NCBI RefSeq assembly: GCF_963576675.1
Contig: NC_088917.1
Coordinates: 19,868,001 to 19,932,000, forward strand
Reading direction: 5' to 3'
Source: Euphorbia lathyris
Taxonomy: Eukaryota > Streptophyta > Magnoliopsida > Malpighiales > Euphorbiaceae
DNA: 64,000 bases
Notes under the pieces: model-generated
The model's database searches: none
Told to the model about the DNA's origin: nothing
What the model saw: only the letters and a program-made list of their open reading frames with translations
Shown: positions 57,035-64,000 of the stretch, piece after piece
Position numbering within the stretch: the first letter of the stretch is position 1
How the letters are laid out: every line of letters begins with the position of its first letter
Made by a program: the position numbers and the translations under genes

Positions 57035-58489
57035 ATCTTAAGACAGATTAATTATTTTGTGATTTCCAAAAAATACACAGAGAAAAAGACAATGCGAAGA
57101 TATCTTAATTATTTCCCTTGAATTGAATGCATGTTCTTAAAATTCGTGGATATCATCAAGGAGAAAGAGGGCTTGAATTTGGAAGATGATTTTATGTGAT
57201 GAAAGCCTTCATTCACATTTTATTAAATATGAATCCATGAATTTATATCTTCCATATTTTATGCGATGAAAGTTTTTGTTTTAATGGGTTGTTGAATTTA
57301 TCAACAATTACATCATATAGTTTTTGGTGTAGTTTTTGTTTGAGTGTTGATGCAAAGTTTAAAGCTCTTAATTATGTAATGCATCTAAACTCTGTTAGTT
57401 TTGGTTCCTGATATTTTAATTTATGTTATTATATCTAGTGGATGTTCTGAACTTTAAAGAAGTTTTTGTTTATTAAACTTTTTAGATGCATATATCATTT
57501 TGATATTTAGTTGGTGTTGTACCAATTTAAGAGTTTGTAGAAATATCATAAAATGTATTTGATCCAAGCGTTTAATACTGCTTTATTTTATTATAGGACA
57601 AGTGAAACATTACGAAGTACACATGATACCTGCCCTCGATTTTGCAATGCTGAGCCATCGTTCCTCCGAGTATCATATGCTGATTATTTCAACACGGATA
57701 TTTTCAAAAAGATCAGCACCTCGAGCATCACAATTTTGGTGATAAATGTGTTACAAAAATGGATGTTGAGTGATTACAAGAGGAGAAAATGATGCATGGC
57801 AAGTTTCAAATTATTCCATCCGTGAATTCAAATATATGCGTACTGGAATATATTGATGTATTGTCTTGATGAAAAGATTATAATTGAAAAATTATATTGG
57901 GGTAAGACAATAAAACAAATATATAAACGATATATTTTTGTTCTTAATGATTGTCTTGTTACTGTTTGTTTAAACAGATTAATAGCCTTTTGGCATGTGT
58001 TGGTACATGTGTTAAATGAAGATGGATCCAGTTTTAAAAACACGGTCATTTCAGTGGCATTAGGCCTACTTGTACCAGTGGCAACGTGTATGCCACACTA
58101 AAAGTCTAGGAAAATTCATTGGTATGAATTTTAAAGACTTTGTGATGAAAGAAAATACGTTTTCTTTAGAGATGATGATGATATGCGAAAATTTCATAAT
58201 TGATACTCGCGCGTAAGGGTGGATTTACATTAGAAATATGAAATGTCATAAATTGACAAATCTGAGCAGTAATGTTATCTAACCGAGTTAGATGCTGGTA
58301 GATGAACATTAGTTGGTTAGATTTAATTTATGAAAGTCACTAAAAATGTAGAAATCAAATCACCTTAAATAAGTACGTCACAATGATGGAATCGAAGAAA
58401 AATATCATATCAGTCGGTGAATATGCGGTATAAAAAGCTTCTGTATGATGAGTTACAGGGAGAAAAGCTTTCGTGTGATAACACCGTTA

Positions 58490-58650
58490 GTCAATTGATC
58501 TCAACAAGTGTCATCCTTGATGATTTTGTAGAATCAAAGGATAACACAGCGGATCCGCTAACCTAGAGGTTAAACCGAGATCAAATTGAAAAATCATCGA
58601 AAGGAATGAGACTAAAGCCCATAGAGAAGAGGTGTTATGTGAAGGAAAAC
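58490..58650 (+). pseudogene. Copia RNase H tail in the deleted element
   Basis: In one frame the + strand reads SQLISTSVILDDFVESKDNT, ADPLT, stop, RLNRDQIEKSSKGMRLKPIE; this is the end of a Copia pol, where the KG of ADPLTKGL is replaced by a stop. It confirms the class of the element. Confidence 0.8.
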
Positions 58651-59179
58651 CCTACCTAGTTGACTAGAGATCCCAAGATCTAGGTTCAAAGGGACAACCT
58701 AATTGCATAAACCTTGCACGTTCACTGTGGGGGTTAAACCCTCGTCCATTCCTAGATGTAAACAGTGACACCAATGGGAAGAGGTTAAGCTATATGCTTT
58801 TAATGATACATTGTGCGTTAGTATTCTGAGAAAATAAATCACCTATGTCAGAGTGAAGTGGGGTCGCTTCGATGGAGACTAGTGTGGAGCCTAGTTCTCT
58901 TAAACTCTCGCAGAACCAGGCGATGTTCATGACCATATCGAACATAACCATGAGAACCATACCGTGTTATGTTGGTATCTGTGTGGGGTATATCATCATT
59001 TACACAAATGGCAGAATAGTTCAAAGACATCGCGTCTACTAGTCAGCCAGTAAAATAAATATACTTTCACAAGGGAAGGTTCAAGGCACATTAGCTACAT
59101 ATTCTATGCAGATATCTTCTGTAGAAAGTTATCACCACATCCTAATCGTCTCGTTTTTAATTTTATTCATGTGGGGGAT

Positions 59180-59685
59180 TGTTGAAAAAATTTGAATAAA
59201 ATTATATATTAATTTTAATACCAACAAACACCTCCTTTCATGAACAGTTGTGTCCGTCGTGAACAGTCGTATGCGTACATAAACAGTCGTGTCTGTCCGT
59301 GTACAGTCGTGTTTATTCGTGAAATGACATATCATTTTGAGTTCTATTTATATAGAATGGATTGTCAAATTCACATACTGTTGGAGAAAATATTCTCTGG
59401 AATTCTTCATACTCTCTGTCTGTTCACATTGTTCTTGTTTTCCTACTCCAGTGATAACTAGGCTACACACGATTTGAGTTCGCTTGCGTAATCTGTTGTA
59501 TCCTGGGAGACGATCGTCAATAGCGACGACATCTGTCTTAAGGAAACTGCTAATACAGGTCTCAGATTTGTCTATCTCTTTCCTTTTAATTTTCAGTTTT
59601 ATTGTTTATATATTTTTCTGTGTTCGTTTTTTTTTTGTTAATCACATCTAACATTTTTAAGATAGAAGTAGTTGTTTGTCTAACA
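59180..59685 (+). repeat. 3' LTR of the deleted Copia element
   Basis: 506 bp, near-identical to 56529-57034 with about nine substitutions and two compensating one-base indels. It contains the same 20-bp tandem units (59241-59325). Confidence 0.9.
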
Positions 59686-59884
59686 GTTTGTAACTATAAA
59701 ACTGGATATTTTAGACACTTGGACCAAAAAAAAAATTAATTTATATATCGAAGACTTATGTCCTATTTGACAAAAAAAAAATCACTTAATTTAATAAGTT
59801 CAACACTTATTTATTTTAAGTATGTTTGACAATTGCAATTTTTCAACTACTTAATATACTACTTAACTTTCTTCTGTCTCTTTT

Positions 59885-60049
59885 GTAAAACGCTCAGCGA
59901 ATTGTGCGGCTCAATGTTTAGCAAGAGCGGCCAATTCTATGTCTGATCGTGGGAAGTTGTCTTGTGCTCCTTCATTTTTGTATTCGTTTCTTTTAGCAGA
60001 TTTTAATCAATAAAGTTAGTACTTATTCAAAAAAAAAAAAAAAAAAAAA
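59885..60049 (+). mobile_element. Short 3' end of an L1-type LINE
   Basis: A 42-codon open stretch (VKRSANCAAQCLARAANSMS and on to LLADFNQ, stop at 60011-60013) is the C-terminal tail of a plant LINE RNase H, followed by a short 3' UTR (taaagttagtacttattc) and a tail of about 21 A (60029-60049). The target duplication is unclear (acttaa may be repeated). A very short 5'-truncated insertion. Confidence 0.75.
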
Positions 60050-60779
60050 CTTAAAAATCACTTATTTTGATAAGTTAAAATATTTAAATTAAAGTTTAAT
60101 TTGAATATTATCAATTTATATTTTTAAATTTCTTAAAAAAAAACTTATATTTTTAAATTCAGTACTTATTTTCTCTATTTATGAAACAGTTACACCATTT
60201 AATATTCGCATCACTTATTAAATACTTAAAATTCAGTACTTATTTTTTTAACACTTAATTTTCAGTTTTACACCTTAGTTGTTGGTTGTTAAGTTCTTTC
60301 TAACTTTGTTGGGGGTCATTTTTTAATTTTTATTTTTATGCAAATAAACCATATTGTAGATTTTAATATAAAGTTTGTAAACTAAAAATGAAATAAAAAA
60401 AAGTATAAAATCAGAAAAGAAATAAAAGAATAAAAGAAAAGAGAAAAAAATAGAAAAATAGAAGAACTGGTTGCTATTTTTTAGCAATAACATGTACCTT
60501 TTTCAACGATTTTTTCGAATCTTCGAAGCATCAAATGATGGAATTTTGGCACGAGAATAGGGAATTCTGAAACTAAAACTAGAGATGTTAAGGAATCCAC
60601 AAACTATTCATAGAGTTAAAACAGATTTGTATGGAATGAGATTTAATTTTGTGAAATTAGCTCAGAAAATACAAAGTTGAAACAATATCAAATGTGGAAA
60701 GCTATTTTAATGATACGTTTGCTGCCATTTTCTTCAACATGCAGCCATATATTTTTGCCTCTAATTTGCAGCTTGAAGT
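60050..60779. other. AT-rich spacer
   Basis: Contains recurring acttattt/cagtacttatttt words (60060-60260), which continue from the other side of the LINE tail at 59780-59870 and may be one interrupted AT-rich MITE. No gene. Confidence 0.4.
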
Positions 60780-61860
60780 AGTGGGATTAGTGGAGAGTGA
60801 AAATAGGACATGATAGAGTTAGTGTTAGTTGTAAACCTTGATTCCCAAGCCTTTAAAGCATATAAATAAAAGCAGAAAAATCAGAATTAGCCCCCAACCA
60901 GCACAACAAAAATCAACCCATACTCAACTTCAACACATATTTTCACCGGTTTATCAACCTCCGTTATGTCCTCAAAATCAGATTCAACCGGCCATCTTCC
61001 ACCATTTTTTAATCACCTCGAGTTCATTAATTCCAAAATGGTTTTTTCCATTTGAATCCCTAAACATACCAACTTCAATCTTAATTTTTCGTTTCATCCA
61101 AAATCGTGTCCAAAATCCAAGTTTAAGCCATTTTTTACCTCTGAAACATCATTTTTTTCTCTAAAAATTCAGATTTGGCCAGCCATTTTTCCAATATTTT
61201 TTCCAACCCCCTCCAATTCGTTAAATCCAAAACTTTTTACATCGATTCAATCCCCAACATACCAACTTCGACCCCAAGCCTTCGTTTCAACTAAACGCTT
61301 ACCTAAAACCCAACTTTTAGACCATTCCCAACCCCCGAAACACCATATTTTTCATATTTGTTGTTGAATTATTTTTGCATTTTTGCTCAATCAACTCAAG
61401 TTCATTATTTTCCAACATTAATTCCAGCCCTCCCGAGCTCGAGAAAATATCATTTTGCCGCCTGGTGGCCGCAACATCGACAAACTTCAATTTCCGCAAT
61501 TGATTCTCATCCATCAATGTCAAGTTTGTTCTTTTAATATTATTTTATTAGCTTACATTCTTGTCATTAAATTATTTTATTTTGCAATTTTCTTTTCTTC
61601 GTGAGATTCACGTTTTTTTAGAAACACCAAAATCATTTGCGAATTAATTTTGGCACGCTCGGAGCACAGGCACGCGCGTCGAGGTTGAAATTAGAATATT
61701 TAAAAAATATTGCCAACAATTTTTGGAAGGCCCAGTGGGACCATTACACTTCACAATACTATTTTTTTATATCATCACACTTTCACTATCACCAAAATTT
61801 ACTTGTCTATCGTTAATAATTTTTGGCACGCTCGGTGGGACAATTTTAATATCTAAAAGT
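60780..61860 (+). mobile_element. Ogre/Tat-like LTR and primer-binding-site region
   Basis: A TATA-like gcatataaataaaagc (60858-60873) is followed by ~650 bases of CT-rich, noncoding leader-like DNA with two imperfect ~190-bp units (each with aacataccaacttc, at 61063-61076 and 61255-61268). Then three related words occur: ttttggcacgctcggagc (61651), tttttggaaggcccagtggg (61721) and tttttggcacgctcggtggg (61828). The last resembles the tRNA-Arg-type PBS of Ogre elements. Ends and partner LTR were not found. Confidence 0.4.
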
Positions 61861-62220
61861 GGACTCAAAGCAATAAAATCATGATGATAACAACATACCA
61901 ATATGCAAAGGATGCTACAATACCGACGTATTTTGGTGGTTTGTTTCAATCAAGATCGCTATTTTACAGTAAATACAACTATAGTATGGATCTACTGGTA
62001 CACTATTTTTTGATGCTGCACTGATGGCTATATTCCATTTATTCATAGTGATGAACATGATATCGACTGTGAGTGTCAATAGTGTTCACGTGGATCTTAA
62101 TGACCGGATGAATTTGGTCATTTTAGATCTAAACTTATTAAATCTAAACCTTTGGATGCTTTTGAAGATCTATCTACCGTTGCAAACAAAGTGTCCACAA
62201 ACTTCTTAACCGTTTTTCAC
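61861..62220. other. Noncoding sequence after the PBS-like words
   Basis: A short frame at 62024-62209 is open without a recognised domain; it could be the start of an accessory ORF of the preceding element, but nothing supports that beyond position. Confidence 0.3.
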
Positions 62221-62736
62221 GAACAATAAAAACAACAGAAAAGAAAACGGTGAGTAATCAACCAATGAATAGCAATCTAAATTGATTGCCTCTAAAGGAA
62301 TCGACACAAGATCAAAGAGTAAAGGAATCGATACGAGATCAAAGAGAGAGTAAACGAAATGAGTAATTAGACGAGTGGAGTTTGGAAGAAATTCTTCCCT
62401 TCTATTTTGTGTTGCTTGGCCGAATTTCATATGCCAAAGGAGTCTATTTATAGCCTCTAAAATTAACTCTAATCGCATTAGGTTAAAACTCTTAATTAGA
62501 ATCCTATTTCGAATATGTTTATTAATAGATAAATAAATACAATTATTATCTTTATCTATATCTTAATATAAATAAATAAATAATTCTAATCATAATTAGA
62601 TATTTATTTATGTTAGGAATTTAATTAATTATAGATATATTCACGTTAAACCTTCTAACTAATATTATCACATAATTAGATAAACTTAACTATAACTATA
62701 ATCTAATTATAATTATCAATTAAATTATCTTTATCC

Positions 62737-62785
<49 letters not shown>

Positions 62786-63640
62786 GCCCCCATATATCTC
62801 CACCCTCTCAATTACTATTTCGTCCTCCGATTCCAAGTCCCATGTGCGACCCATTAGGTTCTTACTACTGCTAGCCGTATATATTCATCAGAATTAAGAT
62901 TAATTTCAACTAAATATATAACGAAATGAATTCGAAGATTGTTACTAGAAGAACCATAGACATTCTCCCAGAGCGATAAGAAGCTAGGTTGATATTGACA
63001 TTTACACTTCCGTATTAGGTCTAGTATAATTCGATCATTCACCAGTTATATCCTTAAACGAATCTATAACTATAGAATATGTCAAGTTACATATAATGAG
63101 ACGTCTGTTTTACTTGTCCATGTAGAATTAACTCTCAATAGATAGGTTAAGTGAAATCTCAATTTCTACTCTTAACCCTATCACCTTGCAAGGATTTCCA
63201 GTTAATTATCCATAAGAGGCCATGGATATATCTCCTATATGACGTCTGTGTCTAAATTTCTAATTTATAAACCTTATATCAAAATCAATCATAACCGAAA
63301 ACATAATCCAATGAACTTAAAACATTGTATCCATCCTCGAGTTTCTCCCCTTAAGTATCAATCCATAACCACATATATAGTCGAGACGTCTCTTAACATT
63401 GCCTATCTCATATGGTCTTACCCAACACTTCTGCCATACCCAATAGGTCTTCAGACTGTGTACACAGGCCATGTCCCTCACTGAACATGGTCTTCAAATA
63501 TAAAACCACCGATCCGGATAACTCTCGATGGATATAAAATCATAAAATCATAAAGTACTCAAATTTCCTTTCACAATCAAATTCCAAACTATTTTATATT
63601 TGATTGATGATGATGACTTGGAGTTCGTATTCATCTATTT
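62221..63640 (-). mobile_element. Possible LTR and leader of an element on the - strand
   Basis: On the - strand a TATA-like ggctataaatagact lies at 62457-62443, and sequences such as tcccatgtgcgacccattag (62838-62857, + strand) and gaggccatggatatatctcc (63217-63236) look like noncoding leader repeats common in plant retrotransposon DNA. The block is AT-rich, contains a (TA)n tract at 62740-62783, and has no coding frame with a domain. Class and borders are uncertain. Confidence 0.3.
62740..62783. repeat. (TA)n microsatellite
   Basis: About 44 bases of uninterrupted TA. Confidence 0.95.
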
Positions 63641-64000
63641 AAAGGTTAAGGAAAATATAATATCGTACGTATTTGTGGTTCAAACGTGATTTTTTTTGAA
63701 GTCTGTAGAACTTGGAGATAGGTGAAATATATTTGCTATATATGCAATTGATGGAATCAATTGTGATTTTAATTTATTAAAGGGAGATTTGGTGTATGTT
63801 AGGAATATGTGAATAATATTTGAAGTTTTACTGTGGATTATGACGATGGAATTAACTATATTGAAGTTTAGAGTTACTAAGAGTATATTAAGATGTCGAT
63901 ATTGATAAATGATGAAGTTAATGGAACGAAACATTAGAATTTATGGTCTTATGATGATTATGAGGAATCTTGATAATTTGAAATAATTTTGTGACCTTGG
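63641..64000. other. AT-rich right edge
   Basis: No gene, RNA or repeat end recognised in the last 360 bases. Confidence 0.5.

Larger units (their letters stand above)
56529..59685 (+). mobile_element. Deleted Ty1/Copia element with two LTRs and TSD
   Basis: Two 506-bp LTRs (56529-57034, 59180-59685) start tgttgaaaaaatttg and end gtttgtctaaca. The duplication gtttg is perfect (56524-56528, 59686-59690). I count about ten differences between the LTRs. The polypurine tract atgtgggggatt just before the 3' LTR is typical of Copia. The internal part is only ~2.1 kb and lacks gag, integrase and RT; the tail of RNase H is readable near 58491-58640. No tRNA-iMet PBS follows the 5' LTR. It is a recently inserted, nonautonomous or internally deleted copy. 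Confidence 0.9.

Noticed and set aside
60838..61164. 108-codon open frame
   Set aside because: CT-rich leader-like DNA with imperfect repeats; the translation lacks any recognisable motif.
1..64000. CRISPR array, bacterial operon or phage features
   Set aside because: Introns, plant retrotransposons and MITEs show nuclear plant DNA; the tandem repeats found lack the regular repeat-spacer pattern of CRISPR.

Overview
The window is nuclear DNA of a eudicot plant. It is AT-rich, has one intron-containing plant gene, and is otherwise filled with plant transposable elements of several classes. I cannot name the species. The only recognisable host gene is a four-exon flavin monooxygenase of the YUCCA family, closest to YUC2/YUC6, at 4898-8000 on the + strand. 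All four exons join in frame to a 412-residue protein with its FAD, NADPH and FMO motifs intact. It should make auxin (indole-3-acetic acid) from indole-3-pyruvate.

Left third (1-21 kb): a near-perfect 76-bp palindrome; a decayed Copia remnant split by a MITE; small terminal-inverted-repeat elements; the YUC gene with SINE-like debris in its last intron; the first of three 246-247 bp TG...CA elements that look like solo LTRs of a TRIM/SMART-type family; a noncoding repeat carrying an ordered array of a GC-rich palindromic motif; a decayed SIRE-like Copia joined head-on to a decayed chromovirus-like gypsy fragment on the - strand; and several MITEs with visible target-site duplications.

Middle (21-43 kb): a Ulp1-like (C48) peptidase fragment of the kind carried by Mutator-like elements is present as a tandem duplication, and a 913-bp foldback element sits exactly at the junction. 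Next come two ~2-kb copies of a gypsy LTR/gag segment on the - strand; one holds a TRIM-like insertion and the other preserves the empty site. The largest element is a Ty3/gypsy retrotransposon of Tat type (34674-42826, TSD TAAAC, 485-bp LTRs). It has an intact RT-RNase H-integrase frame, a deletion that removed most of gag and the protease active site, and a long antisense gene (three exons by inference, 720 residues) between pol and the 3' LTR.

Right third (43-64 kb): a 5'-truncated LINE with TSD and A-tail, hAT-type MITEs with 8-bp TSDs, a second copy of the noncoding repeat class seen at 11 kb, a decayed sequence that may be a second Tat accessory gene, nested hAT-like elements rich in CCGAACCG words, a 3.16-kb deleted Copia element with 506-bp LTRs and TSD GTTTG, a LINE tail, an Ogre-like LTR/primer-binding-site region, and noncoding LTR/leader-like sequence at the end.

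The features do not form an operon or pathway. What links them is nesting and duplication of transposons around one auxin-biosynthesis gene. The most informative observations are the antisense gene in the Tat element, the foldback at the Ulp1 duplication junction, the empty-site pair for the TRIM-like element, and the shared architecture of the two noncoding repeats at 10.9-12.5 kb and 48.8-50.2 kb. All calls are from reading the sequence by eye; no database search was possible.
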